32,100 nucleotides of DNA from an uncultured Bacteroidales bacterium (GTDB lineage Bacteria > Bacteroidota > Bacteroidia > Bacteroidales > Paludibacteraceae): assembly GCA_937885465.1 (NCBI GenBank), contig CAKZZM010000103.1, positions 1 through 32,100 of the forward strand, written 5' to 3'. The notes under the pieces were generated by a model. It ran no database searches, was not told the DNA's origin, and was given only the letters and a program-made list of their open reading frames with translations. Each line of letters starts with the position of its first letter. Position 1 is the first letter of the stretch. Shown here piece after piece: positions 7,709 to 16,512 of the stretch. The position numbers and the translations under genes are program-made.

Positions 7709-8806
7709 CTAACTTCTATTCATAAACGGCAGGTCTTTGGCTTGCTTGATGGTTAGGTCCACAAGCAGTTGGTTCTGGTCGGATTTGCCGTTGAGAGTAT
7801 CGAACAGATACTTGAGTTCCAATTTACCACCGCCCCTTTGCAAGATGCAAACAATACAGAGATTTTGGATGCCGATTGACGAAGCCAAAATATCGAGGTC
7901 AGTGTTGCCAATCTGATGTCTTGCAAGCCAATAAGCATCGGCAGAATATTCTTGCCTCAGTTTTTCCACATCCCCCAAAGTTTTGCAACCTAATTCTTTT
8001 AGCACAAGCAGATAAGGTGTCAGCGACACTTCCGTTATCTCTGCTTGATTGATTGCAGCAATCTTCTTATTGAGCGAATCGAAGGGCTTCGTCTGCAGAT
8101 ACGAGCGGAAAGTGTCGCCGTCAAGTGAGACCTCGTCCAACTTTCCATTTTGCACGAGTGCCTGCACGCGGTGGCGATAAGTATTAATCTCTGTCCGAAT
8201 GCGGCTGAACTCATCGTCTGCCAGTTCGAGCATACCGGCAAGGCGGTTGATACTTCGCAGATACTCGGGCGGCACCTCTACGCCTGACTTATATCCCGTG
8301 TCATGATTAAGGCTGGCCCACGCATGCTGCAAGGTGGTACGCATCTGCAACTCAAAGCGGATAGTATTAAGTTGAGGACAAGCGGGATCATCAACAATAT
8401 TCTTCGGCAGACTGCATATATAATGAAGCGAGTTATAACCAAAACTATCGAGCTGATGAAGGGTGCGTTTATCTACCGAGTTTGCCCAGTCGATAATGAA
8501 GAGTTGCTCTGCCATTGAGGCGATACGGTCAACATCGTCGGTATAGAATGTGACTATTCTTGCGCCGAGAATATCGGTTATATCATTAAGCGAATGATAC
8601 TTATTGCCTTTTAACTGCAATTTTCCTTTCAGACTTTCCTCTGTTTTTATTCTTGCGCCTACCAACGACACCTCCATGCCGTTGGTTTCAATTGCTTTCT
8701 TTAAAGTATCAACTACTATCTCTTTCATACGCTGCATAACAGGCAAGGCAGCATGATATTCTTTAAGCAAAAATTCGGTATGTAAATCCATAATATTATT
8801 CATCAT
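7709..8806 (-). CDS. RelA/SpoT-domain (p)ppGpp synthetase-like protein
   Basis: The 365-residue protein has the nucleotidyltransferase synthetase domain in its first ~175 residues. Visible landmarks are R52-x-K54-xxx-S58 (ARIKTEESLKGK), DITDILGARI (residues 75-84), GYNSLHYI (123-130) and ELQMRTTLQHAWASLNHD (152-169). There is no HD hydrolase domain and no TGS/ACT region, so it is not a standard long RelA/SpoT. The C-terminal ~190 residues are helical and of unknown role. It may make (p)ppGpp or a related alarmone; some relatives act as toxins, but no antitoxin gene is adjacent. A possible TATTTTTG -7 box lies on the minus strand at 8826-8833. The exact start among the first three Met codons (M1, M2, M6) is uncertain. 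Confidence 0.82.
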   Translation of the reverse strand: MMNNIMDLHTEFLLKEYHAALPVMQRMKEIVVDTLKKAIETNGMEVSLVGARIKTEESLKGKLQLKGNKYHSLNDITDILGARIVTFYTDDVDRIASMAEQLFIIDWANSVDKRTLHQLDSFGYNSLHYICSLPKNIVDDPACPQLNTIRFELQMRTTLQHAWASLNHDTGYKSGVEVPPEYLRSINRLAGMLELADDEFSRIRTEINTYRHRVQALVQNGKLDEVSLDGDTFRSYLQTKPFDSLNKKIAAINQAEITEVSLTPYLLVLKELGCKTLGDVEKLRQEYSADAYWLARHQIGNTDLDILASSIGIQNLCIVCILQRGGGKLELKYLFDTLNGKSDQNQLLVDLTIKQAKDLPFMNRS

Positions 8807-8840
8807 TTTACCATTTACAATTTTTCAAAAATAGTGCCAT

Positions 8841-8856
8841 TTGGCACGGAAATTGC
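8841..8856 (+). promoter_or_regulatory. Sigma-54 (RpoN)-type promoter before the MoxR/Bat operon
   Basis: TTGGCACG (8841-8848), four bases and TTGC (8853-8856) give the GG-N10-GC spacing and match the -24/-12 consensus closely. Transcription would begin about 12 bp downstream, some 20-25 bp before the MoxR ATG. Bacteroidetes carry rpoN in some lineages. No activator gene or enhancer site is visible. Confidence 0.6.
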
Positions 8857-8890
8857 CTCTTTTCGGTAAAAATATAGAACTATAAATAAT

Positions 8891-9883
8891 ATGGATGCAG
8901 TTGACATTCGCGAACTTCAAGAGCGTATAGAGCGCGAGAGTTCGTTTGTGGATGCCCTTCAGATGGGCATGAATCAGGTTATCGTAGGTCAGAAGCACTT
9001 AGTTGATAGTCTTCTAATCGGTTTATTAAGCGATGGCCATATACTTTTAGAGGGTGTTCCGGGTTTGGCAAAGACATTAGCAATAAGGACGCTCTCTGAT
9101 CTTATCAAGGCTGATTTCAGTCGTATTCAGTTCACTCCGGATCTTCTGCCGGCAGATGTTATCGGAACGCAGATTTACTCACAAAAAGCGGAGGAGTTCC
9201 GCACAAAGAAAGGTCCTATCTTTGCTAATTTCGTATTAGCAGACGAGATAAACCGTGCCCCCGCCAAAGTGCAGTCGGCATTGTTAGAGGCTATGCAGGA
9301 GAAGCAGGTAACGATAGGCGATGAGACCTATCGCCTTGCAGCACCCTTCCTCGTTCTTGCAACGCAGAACCCTATTGAGCAGGAAGGTACATACCCGCTG
9401 CCCGAGGCCCAGACTGACCGCTTTATGCTGAAAGTGGTGATAGGCTATCCGAATAAAGAGGAGGAGCAACAGATTATTCGTCAGAATATCGGCGGTGAAC
9501 GCAAGCCCGTATTGCCTATCCTTAACACGGAAGATATTCTCAAAGCCCGTCAGGTGGTGAGAGCAGTCTATATCGATGAGAAGATTGAGAAATACATTGT
9601 CAACTTAGTGTTTGCCACCCGTTTCCCCGATCAGTACGGATTGGACAACCTCAAAACGATGATATCGTTTGGCGGTTCACCTCGTGCAAGTATCAATCTC
9701 GCCTTAGCAGCCCGCGCCTACGCCTTCATTCATCGCAGAGGTTATGTCGTTCCCGAAGATGTAAGAGCCGTCTGCTACGACGTGTTGCGCCATAGGATTG
9801 GTCTTACCTACGAGGCTGAGGCAAACAATATGACAACAGAAGATATCATAACCGAAATTCTCGATAAAGTACAAGTGCCCTAA
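8891..9883 (+). CDS. MoxR-family AAA+ ATPase
   Basis: This 330-residue cytoplasmic ATPase has Walker A GVPGLAKT (residues 55-62), Walker B FVLADEINRAPAKVQSALLEAMQE (from about residue 113), sensor 1 LATQNPIEQEGTYPLPEAQTDRF (about 156-178) and a C-terminal lid ending near the GGSPRASINLALAARA sensor 2. MoxR ATPases act as chaperone-like partners of VWA-domain proteins such as BatA and BatB. It opens the Bat operon just behind the sigma-54-like promoter. The DUF58 gene follows after 21 bp, a gap holding a copy of the GTACGAAGGAC word (9885-9895). Confidence 0.92.
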   Translation: MDAVDIRELQERIERESSFVDALQMGMNQVIVGQKHLVDSLLIGLLSDGHILLEGVPGLAKTLAIRTLSDLIKADFSRIQFTPDLLPADVIGTQIYSQKAEEFRTKKGPIFANFVLADEINRAPAKVQSALLEAMQEKQVTIGDETYRLAAPFLVLATQNPIEQEGTYPLPEAQTDRFMLKVVIGYPNKEEEQQIIRQNIGGERKPVLPILNTEDILKARQVVRAVYIDEKIEKYIVNLVFATRFPDQYGLDNLKTMISFGGSPRASINLALAARAYAFIHRRGYVVPEDVRAVCYDVLRHRIGLTYEAEANNMTTEDIITEILDKVQVP

Positions 9884-9904
9884 TGTACGAAGGACAATAT
9901 AATT

Positions 9905-10804
9905 ATGACTTCTGAAGAGTTACTACAAAAGGTTAGGAAGATAGAGATAAAGACTCGCAGTCTGTCAAAAAACATCTTCGCCGGCGAATACCATAGTCAG
10001 TTCAAGGGGCGCGGTATGTCGTTCTCAGAGGTGCGCGAATATCAGCCGGGTGATGATGTGAGAAGCATTGATTGGAATGTAACAGCCCGCTTGAACAGAC
10101 CATATATAAAGGTGTTCGAAGAAGAGAGAGAACTAACCGTTATGTTGCTCGTGGATGTGTCGGGGTCTCGCAATTTCGGTACTCTCACTCAGACGAAGCG
10201 AGATATGCTCACTGAGGTTGCTGCCGTGCTTGCCTTTTCCACCATTGAGAATAATGATAAAGTGGGGGTTATTTTCTTCTCTGACAAGATTGAGAAATTT
10301 ATCCCGCCTAAGAAAGGCAAGACGCATGTACTACATATCATTCGCGAGTTAATCAGCTTCGAACCCACATCTCGGCTGACCAATGTGCGCACCGCATTAG
10401 AGTACTTCTCTGCCGCCCAAAAACGCCACTGCACCGCTTTTCTAATCTCCGACTACCAAGACAACGAAATAGCAGAGGCGGGCAAGAACAACAACCGCAA
10501 AAGTGACTTAGAGAAGGCATGGATGGTAACAGGCAATCGCCACGACCTACATTCTATCCAAATTTATGACCGACGAGACGCTGAATTGCCTAATGTAGGA
10601 ATGCTTAGAATCCTTGATGCAGAAACAGGGCGAACCACATGGGTTGACACATCCTCCGCCGCTGTTAGGCAAGAGTACCACAAAGAGTGGGAACAAAGGC
10701 AAAATGCTCTCAATACACTCATTACCAAGACCGGCACACGCAGCGTACAGATTAGAACGGACGAGGACTATGTCCGGCAACTTATGACATTGTTTAGAAG
10801 TTAG
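9905..10804 (+). CDS. DUF58 / VWA-like protein of the Bat operon
   Basis: The 299-residue protein matches DUF58 with its hallmark FKGRGMSFSEVREYQPGDDVRSIDWN near residues 34-60, then a VWA-like fold with LLVDVSGSRNFGT (about 81-93) holding a DxSxS metal site. A loop FLISDYQDNE follows. It has no transmembrane region or signal peptide, so it probably works at the cytoplasmic side with MoxR. It is encoded between moxR and a membrane protein of the same operon, 7 bp before the next gene. Confidence 0.88.
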   Translation: MTSEELLQKVRKIEIKTRSLSKNIFAGEYHSQFKGRGMSFSEVREYQPGDDVRSIDWNVTARLNRPYIKVFEEERELTVMLLVDVSGSRNFGTLTQTKRDMLTEVAAVLAFSTIENNDKVGVIFFSDKIEKFIPPKKGKTHVLHIIRELISFEPTSRLTNVRTALEYFSAAQKRHCTAFLISDYQDNEIAEAGKNNNRKSDLEKAWMVTGNRHDLHSIQIYDRRDAELPNVGMLRILDAETGRTTWVDTSSAAVRQEYHKEWEQRQNALNTLITKTGTRSVQIRTDEDYVRQLMTLFRS

Positions 10805-10811
10805 AATTTAT

Positions 10812-11732
10812 ATGAAACTTTTGTTATCCATACTATTGAGTGTTACGGTCAATGCACAACTTGACTCTACCAGCCTATGGTTAGGAGCACAAAACCAACT
10901 GCATATAACCGCCGTTAGCAACAACGGTGAGCAGGTAACACTACCCGTCTTTGCGGAAGAGATAACGCCGGACCTCGAAATAGTCGATAGAAGTGGCATT
11001 GACAGGAAAGAGCAAAAAAGCGGACAAGTAACACTATCACAGGACTACACTATCACCGCTTTCAAAGACTCACTTTTTCTCATCCCCGCCCTACCCTTTG
11101 TCGTAGATAACGATACCATATTCTCGCAACCTGTCTCGCTCAATGTGGTACAGCCTTTTGTGCTTGACACGACCTATGCCATCACCGATATCAAGCCCAT
11201 ACAGAAAGCAACTATCTATTGGTGGGGAATTCTGAGATGGGTTTTATTGTTGTGGCTCATAGCGGGTATCGCCGTGATCGCATATTATATCTACCTGCGC
11301 CTCTCACACAAAGATGCGGCACAAGAAGAAACGATCGATCCCGAGCTGCTGCGCCCGTGCGACGAAGTGGCAATAGAGAAATTAGACAAAATAAAAGAAG
11401 AAAAGAAATGGGAGGAAGGTAAGCAAAAAGAATATTTTAGCGAACTGACTTTCGTCATCCGAGAATACATTGGCAGACGATACGGCATTCGTTCCACGGA
11501 AAAGACATCCGATCAGACACTGCAATCTATTCGTCCGATCTTAGTGGAAAACGAGCAGAAGCCGCTGTACGAGCAGTTAGACCGAATGCTTCGTCTTGCC
11601 GACCTCGTTAAATTCGCCAAATGGAGAACCACGCCTGATGAAGATATGCTCTCATTGAAAGCCGCATATAACTTCGTCAACGAAACAAAACACACAGAGG
11701 AAGAAAAACCTCAGCAACAAGAAGTTAATTAA
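10812..11732 (+). CDS. Bat-operon membrane protein with N-terminal periplasmic and C-terminal cytoplasmic domains
   Basis: The 306-residue protein has a signal peptide (MKLLLSILLSVTVNAQ), a ~115-residue exported beta-rich region, one transmembrane helix (ILRWVLLLWLIAGIAVIAYYIYL, about residues 138-160) and a charged cytoplasmic helical region (EKKWEEGKQKEYFSELTFVIREYIGRRYG). The C-terminal part resembles the end of BatD in the same operon (both read FV/FQ-helix, rRYG or DKLS, then A-D-xx-KFA or AEAARYA). It occurs between DUF58 and BatA genes. I do not know a named function. It probably anchors or assembles the MoxR/BatA/BatB complex. Confidence 0.7.
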   Translation: MKLLLSILLSVTVNAQLDSTSLWLGAQNQLHITAVSNNGEQVTLPVFAEEITPDLEIVDRSGIDRKEQKSGQVTLSQDYTITAFKDSLFLIPALPFVVDNDTIFSQPVSLNVVQPFVLDTTYAITDIKPIQKATIYWWGILRWVLLLWLIAGIAVIAYYIYLRLSHKDAAQEETIDPELLRPCDEVAIEKLDKIKEEKKWEEGKQKEYFSELTFVIREYIGRRYGIRSTEKTSDQTLQSIRPILVENEQKPLYEQLDRMLRLADLVKFAKWRTTPDEDMLSLKAAYNFVNETKHTEEEKPQQQEVN

Positions 11733-11747
11733 TAACGAAGCACTTTC

Positions 11748-11786
11748 AACTGTAACTTTTAACTGTAACTTTTAACTGTAACTTTC
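11748..11786 (+). repeat. 13-bp tandem repeat before batA
   Basis: Three head-to-tail copies of AACTGTAACTTTT (the last ends TTTC) fill most of the 65-bp gap before batA. No promoter match is visible in it. Confidence 0.85.
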
Positions 11787-11797
11787 AGCTTTAATTA

Positions 11798-12784
11798 ATG
11801 TCATTTGCTAATTTAGGATATTTATTTTTGCTACTGCTATTGATACCTATTATAGCAGTATATATATGGCGGTTGAAAAAAGGCGAAGCCTCGCTCAGAA
11901 TGAGCGACACCGGTGCCTTAGTGAAGTCGCGCAAAACTTTTCGCCAATATCTTATTCATGCGCCGATAGTATTAGTGTGCCTTTCCGTTATTCTTTTGAG
12001 CATTGCTCTTGCCCGTCCGCAACTGAGTAATCGTTGGAGCAAAGAGTCCACGGAAGGTATTGATATAATGATGGCACTTGATATATCAGGCACGATGCTC
12101 GCAGAAGATCTGCGTCCTAACCGCTTAGAAGCAGCCAAACAAGTGGCGGCAGAGTTTATCAACGATCGTCCGAACGACAATATCGGACTTGTGGTGTTTG
12201 CCGGCGAGAGTTTCACACAATGTCCTCTCACCACCGATCACACCGTTCTTATTAACCTCTTTCAGTCGGTTAAGTTCGGTATGATAGACGATGGTACAGC
12301 TATCGGCCTTGGTCTTGCCAATGCCGTGAACAGAATACGGACCTCGCCGACAAAGTCGAAAGTGGTTATTCTGCTTACTGATGGTTCGAACAACTGCGGC
12401 GATATAGACCCGCTTACGGCGGCAGAGATTGCCAAGACTTTCGGCATAAGAGTGTATGCTATCGGCGTAGGTTCAAAAGGTGAAGCACGCGTGCCTGTTC
12501 AGACACCCATCGGTACACAATACGCTACGGTGAGCGGTCAGTTTGACGAGGCAACACTCAGGCAGATAGCCCAAACAACGGGAGGCGCCTATTTCCGCGC
12601 TACAGACAACAACACGCTCCGCTCCATCTATAAAGAGATTGACCAACTTGAGAAAACAAAAATACGGGTGAGGGAATACTCAAAACGAAGCGAGAACTTC
12701 GAGCCTTACCTTTGGGCAGCATTTGTGTGCCTTATTATGGGTATCATAATCAGATACTTTTTGTTGAGAACAATCAGTGATTAA
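11798..12784 (+). CDS. batA: BatA, VWA-domain aerotolerance protein
   Basis: This 328-residue membrane protein has two N-terminal transmembrane helices (about residues 7-23 and 48-70), a VWA domain and a C-terminal helix (AAFVCLIMGIIIRYFLL). The VWA metal site is MALDISGTMLAED near residue 90, with later LVVFAGESFTQCPLT and VILLTDGSNNCGD. The VWA domain faces the periplasm in the usual topology. Bat proteins were linked to oxygen tolerance in Bacteroides fragilis; the molecular role remains unclear. It is 3 bp from batB and related to it by sequence. Confidence 0.9.
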   Translation: MSFANLGYLFLLLLLIPIIAVYIWRLKKGEASLRMSDTGALVKSRKTFRQYLIHAPIVLVCLSVILLSIALARPQLSNRWSKESTEGIDIMMALDISGTMLAEDLRPNRLEAAKQVAAEFINDRPNDNIGLVVFAGESFTQCPLTTDHTVLINLFQSVKFGMIDDGTAIGLGLANAVNRIRTSPTKSKVVILLTDGSNNCGDIDPLTAAEIAKTFGIRVYAIGVGSKGEARVPVQTPIGTQYATVSGQFDEATLRQIAQTTGGAYFRATDNNTLRSIYKEIDQLEKTKIRVREYSKRSENFEPYLWAAFVCLIMGIIIRYFLLRTISD

Positions 12785-12787
12785 ACC

Positions 12788-13807
12788 ATGTTCAGATTTG
12801 CAAATATAGAATACCTTTGGCTACTTACGATTATACCATGTCTTATTGTAGCCTATATTATTATCGTTCGCAAGAAAAGGCAGCAACTGCGCGAGTTTGG
12901 CGATGCCGAACTCATTGACACGCTCATGCCGGACTCTGCACATCATAAGATACATATCAAATTCGCGTTGCTCCTCACTGCACTAACGCTACTCATATTC
13001 GCACTCGCTCGACCCCAATACGGCACTAAAGAGCAGACTATCAAACGGCAGGGCATAGAGGTGATGGTGGCATTAGATGTAAGCAACTCGATGTTAGCGG
13101 AAGATGTTGCGCCAAACCGTCTTGAGCATGCCAAGCAAATGCTTTCAAAGATGGTAGATGGTATGACTGACGACAAAGTAGGGTTAGTCGTTTTCGCCGG
13201 CGAAGCATTCGTGCAACTGCCTATCACCTGTGACTATGTGAGTGCCAAAATGTTCCTACGTAATATAAGTCCTGACCTCGTTAGTGCTCAAGGTACGGCA
13301 ATAGGCAGTGCCCTGCGAACCTGCATCCGCTCCTTCGGCAGCGAAGAGAGTGAGGCTTCAAGAGCAATAATTATCATTACCGACGGTGAAAACCACGAGG
13401 ACGATGCCAAAGCAGCGGCACAGGCTGCCAAGGAAAAAGGTATTCATGTGTATGTAGTAGGCATTGGCAAACCAGACGGAGCACCAATACCTGACGGCAA
13501 AGGCGGGTTTAGAAAAGATAAATCGGGGCAGGTCGTAGTAAGCAGATTGAACGAACAGATGTGTAAGGACATAGCAGAAGCAGGCAACGGAATGTATGTG
13601 CATGCCGACAACACCAATACTGCCAGAAGAGCCTTACAACAAGAGTTAGATAAACTCGGCAAAACAGAAATAGAAACAACAATTTATACCGACTACAACG
13701 AACAATATCAATCTTTTGTACTGATTGCATTACTGCTCATCGTAATAACTTGTTTTATCTCAAATACCAAAAATAAGAATATCGAAAAATTGTTTGACAG
13801 AGGATAG
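12788..13807 (+). CDS. batB: BatB, VWA-domain aerotolerance protein
   Basis: The 339-residue protein has the same plan as BatA: two N-terminal helices, a VWA domain with VALDVSNSMLAEDVAPNRLEHAK near residue 93, LVVFAGEAFVQLPIT and IIITDGENHEDD, and a C-terminal helix (SFVLIALLLIVITCFI). Unlike BatA it has an insert PDGKGGFRKDKSGQVV near residue 236, a glycine-rich loop. It is the likely duplicate partner of BatA and probably forms a membrane complex with it. An 83-bp gap before batC contains a TCCTTCGTACATCGTC repeat word (13832-13847). Confidence 0.9.
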   Translation: MFRFANIEYLWLLTIIPCLIVAYIIIVRKKRQQLREFGDAELIDTLMPDSAHHKIHIKFALLLTALTLLIFALARPQYGTKEQTIKRQGIEVMVALDVSNSMLAEDVAPNRLEHAKQMLSKMVDGMTDDKVGLVVFAGEAFVQLPITCDYVSAKMFLRNISPDLVSAQGTAIGSALRTCIRSFGSEESEASRAIIIITDGENHEDDAKAAAQAAKEKGIHVYVVGIGKPDGAPIPDGKGGFRKDKSGQVVVSRLNEQMCKDIAEAGNGMYVHADNTNTARRALQQELDKLGKTEIETTIYTDYNEQYQSFVLIALLLIVITCFISNTKNKNIEKLFDRG

Positions 13808-13890
13808 ACCGCATTTTAAGAAAGTCGAAAGTCCTTCGTACATCGTCATTCTTACATCACAACGCAGCCGGCTAATAAATTAGAAGTGAT

Positions 13891-14604
13891 ATGAAAAAAT
13901 ACTTATTGATATCTGCTCTTATTCTCACTATTCTTCCTGCATTTGCACAAGAAGAGTGGATAGAGGTGATAAAAGGTAATGCCAAATATAATAAGGAAGA
14001 ATATACCGATGCTGAGATTAATTATCGGAAAGGATTAGACAAAAACTCCGATTCATTTGAAGCGCATTTCAACCTCGGCAATGCTTTGTTCAAGCAAGAG
14101 AAGTATCAAGATGCAGCCGAGCAATTTCAATCGGCTTTACGCCTACTGCCGTCAGATAAGAAAGCGATGTCAAAACAAGAACGACAGCTTGCAGCGCAAA
14201 CATACCACAACATAGGTAATAGTATGTTTGCACAAGGCGACATAATAAAAGCTATAGAGGCCTACCAGGAGGCACTTCGGCACAATCCAAAAGACGATGA
14301 CACGAGATATAATCTCGTAAAAGCAATGCAGGCTTTGCAAGAGCTGCAACAACAGCAGAAACAAAAGAAGCAGGAGAATCAGAATAATCAGGACAAACAA
14401 GATCAGCAGCAGCAACAACAGCAACAAGAACAAGAGCAACAGCAACAGCAGCTGCAAGAGCAACAGATACAGGAAGATGAGAATATGGATAAAGAGCAAG
14501 CAGAACATATTCTGCAAGCTTTAGAACAAGACGAAGAAGAAACGCAAGAAAAAGTGAAACGAACACAAAAACAATCTCGTTTCCACACGGATAAAGACTG
14601 GTAA
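13891..14604 (+). CDS. batC: BatC, TPR protein with glutamine-rich tail
   Basis: The 237-residue protein has a signal peptide (MKKYLLISALILTILPAFA) and three TPR motifs (about residues 22-150), such as FEAHFNLGNALFKQEKYQDAAEQFQ and YHNIGNSMFAQGDIIKAIEAYQEAL. A glutamine-rich stretch follows (about 150-195), and then the conserved BatC end EQAEHILQALEQDEEETQEKVK. TPR repeats suggest a periplasmic scaffold for BatA/BatB. The CAR-rich glutamine tract is a simple repeat that may change length. Such Q-rich tracts are common in BatC. Confidence 0.88.
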   Translation: MKKYLLISALILTILPAFAQEEWIEVIKGNAKYNKEEYTDAEINYRKGLDKNSDSFEAHFNLGNALFKQEKYQDAAEQFQSALRLLPSDKKAMSKQERQLAAQTYHNIGNSMFAQGDIIKAIEAYQEALRHNPKDDDTRYNLVKAMQALQELQQQQKQKKQENQNNQDKQDQQQQQQQQEQEQQQQQLQEQQIQEDENMDKEQAEHILQALEQDEEETQEKVKRTQKQSRFHTDKDW

Positions 14605-14682
14605 AAACATTTACGGACATAGCCCGAAAAGTCAGATAGACTCGGAGAATGGCGGAGAGTTAAACAAGCGATATGTAAAAAG

Positions 14683-16512
14683 ATGAAGAACAAGCGAATA
14701 ATATTAATTTTTCTATTATTCCTCGGTGTATATGCATACGCTGAGGATGTAGTATTTCAGGCTAATGCGCCCAAGCAAGCCATTTTGGGCAAACCGTTTC
14801 AACTGACATATACAGTCAATCAACGGTCGAAAGATCTGCGGGCACCTGAGATGGCCGACTTCGATATTTTGGCAGGTCCATACACCAGTACCTCATCAAG
14901 CACATCGTTCGTAAACGGCAAACGCACCTCCTCTTTCACGCAGACTTATACCTACACTCTTATGGCACGGGCAGAGGGCGAATTCACTATTGCTCCTGCC
15001 ACCATTACCGTCGGGCACGACCAATATCGTTCTAATGGGCTGAAGATTAAGGTACTGCCGGCAGACGAACAACCTGCTGCACAGCAAAATGCGGCACGGT
15101 CGCAGGAGGAGGGCAGTACGGCACAGAGTACTGCTAACGCCTCACAAGATAACCTTTTTATCAAGACACTCGTTACAAAGACGAAAGTGAAAGAACAGGA
15201 GTGTATTCTCCTGTCATACAAAATATATTGGGCGGGAGTTGACCTCGTTCAGTTTACCAACAACACTAAAATACCTGAGTTCAAGGGCTTTTTGAAGCAG
15301 GAGTTAGAGCAGAGTGATATTCAAACCAATATAGAGCACTATAATGGTCGCAACTATCAGACTGCCGTCATTTATCAAACCCTACTCTACCCCCAGAAGT
15401 CGGGTGACATACAGATTGACCCCGCAGCATTTGAGGCAGTTTTGAGGGTGCAGAACAGGTCGCAGGTGCGTTCTATCTTCGACGATTTCTTCGCTTCCTA
15501 CACGAATGTCACTCGTGCTTTGACAGCACCTGCCATCACAATACATGTAGAGCCGCTACCTGCGGGCAAACCTATCGGTTTCTCGGGCGGTGTCGGACAT
15601 TTCGATATTAACTCCACTATAACGCAGACCGACATCACCGCCAATGATGCCGTAACGATAAAACTGACAATCAAGGGTAGCGGCAACCTGAAGATGCTTA
15701 AGACCCCTGCCGTTGACTGGCCGGAAGGATTTGAAGTTTATGACCCGAAGGTAAGCAATAACTTCAAAAACAGTCAGTCAGGCACGACAGGCACAAAGAC
15801 GATTGAATATCTTGCTATTGCCCGTGCCGCAGGCACCTACACTATCCCCTCAATCGAGTTCAGCTACTACGACACCAACGAGGGCAAATATAAGCAACTC
15901 ACAACACCTGAGTACGAAATACGGGTGGCAAGAGGTACCGCAGATACTGAGCAGACGACTGTGCAAAACTATGTCAATAAAGAGGACATCCGCCAGTTAG
16001 GGAGCGACATAAGATATATCCACACCGGCGAACTACCCGCACAGAAACAGTCGCATCTCAACGGGTTTAGCGGCAACTGGTGGCTCTTATTCGCTATTCC
16101 TGCAATCATCGCAATTATTTTGTTCCTCATCTTTAGAAAACAAATCAAAGACAACGCCGATCTGACAAAAGTGAAATACAGAAAGGCTAACAAGGTAGCA
16201 CAAAAGCGCCTCAAGAAAGCCAAACAGGCGATGAACGACAGCAATGGTCAGGGCGATTTCTACGAAGAGATAGAGAAGGCTGCATTCCAATACTTGAGCG
16301 ATAAGCTATCTATACCTTTGTCGTCTCTCAACAAGGAAAACATATCCTCTATCCTTCGCCAAAAGGGTGCAGACGACAGCCTTATTGAGGAGGTGAACAA
16401 TGTTCTTGCCACAGCAGAGGCGGCACGCTATGCCCCGAGTATGGCAGGCTCAAAAGAACAATTATACGATGCTACGGCTAACTTGATTGACAAAATTGAA
16501 AAAACGAGATGA
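14683..16512 (+). CDS. batD: BatD, oxygen-tolerance membrane protein
   Basis: The 609-residue protein has a signal peptide (MKNKRIILIFLLFLGVYAYA), several Ig-like beta domains (about residues 22-455), a transmembrane helix (WWLLFAIPAIIAIILFLIF, about 467-485) and a cytoplasmic helical tail. Near the N-terminus, NAPKQAILGKPFQLTYTVN is typical of BatD (PF13584). The large exported part probably contacts BatA, BatB and BatC. The stop overlaps the batE start (ATGA). The 78 bp between batC and batD holds no clear signal. Confidence 0.9.
   Translation: MKNKRIILIFLLFLGVYAYAEDVVFQANAPKQAILGKPFQLTYTVNQRSKDLRAPEMADFDILAGPYTSTSSSTSFVNGKRTSSFTQTYTYTLMARAEGEFTIAPATITVGHDQYRSNGLKIKVLPADEQPAAQQNAARSQEEGSTAQSTANASQDNLFIKTLVTKTKVKEQECILLSYKIYWAGVDLVQFTNNTKIPEFKGFLKQELEQSDIQTNIEHYNGRNYQTAVIYQTLLYPQKSGDIQIDPAAFEAVLRVQNRSQVRSIFDDFFASYTNVTRALTAPAITIHVEPLPAGKPIGFSGGVGHFDINSTITQTDITANDAVTIKLTIKGSGNLKMLKTPAVDWPEGFEVYDPKVSNNFKNSQSGTTGTKTIEYLAIARAAGTYTIPSIEFSYYDTNEGKYKQLTTPEYEIRVARGTADTEQTTVQNYVNKEDIRQLGSDIRYIHTGELPAQKQSHLNGFSGNWWLLFAIPAIIAIILFLIFRKQIKDNADLTKVKYRKANKVAQKRLKKAKQAMNDSNGQGDFYEEIEKAAFQYLSDKLSIPLSSLNKENISSILRQKGADDSLIEEVNNVLATAEAARYAPSMAGSKEQLYDATANLIDKIEKTR

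Noticed and set aside
14170..14693. Long antisense ORFs over batC
   Set aside because: They arise from the CAR-rich glutamine tract read in reverse (poly-Leu/Cys/Val).
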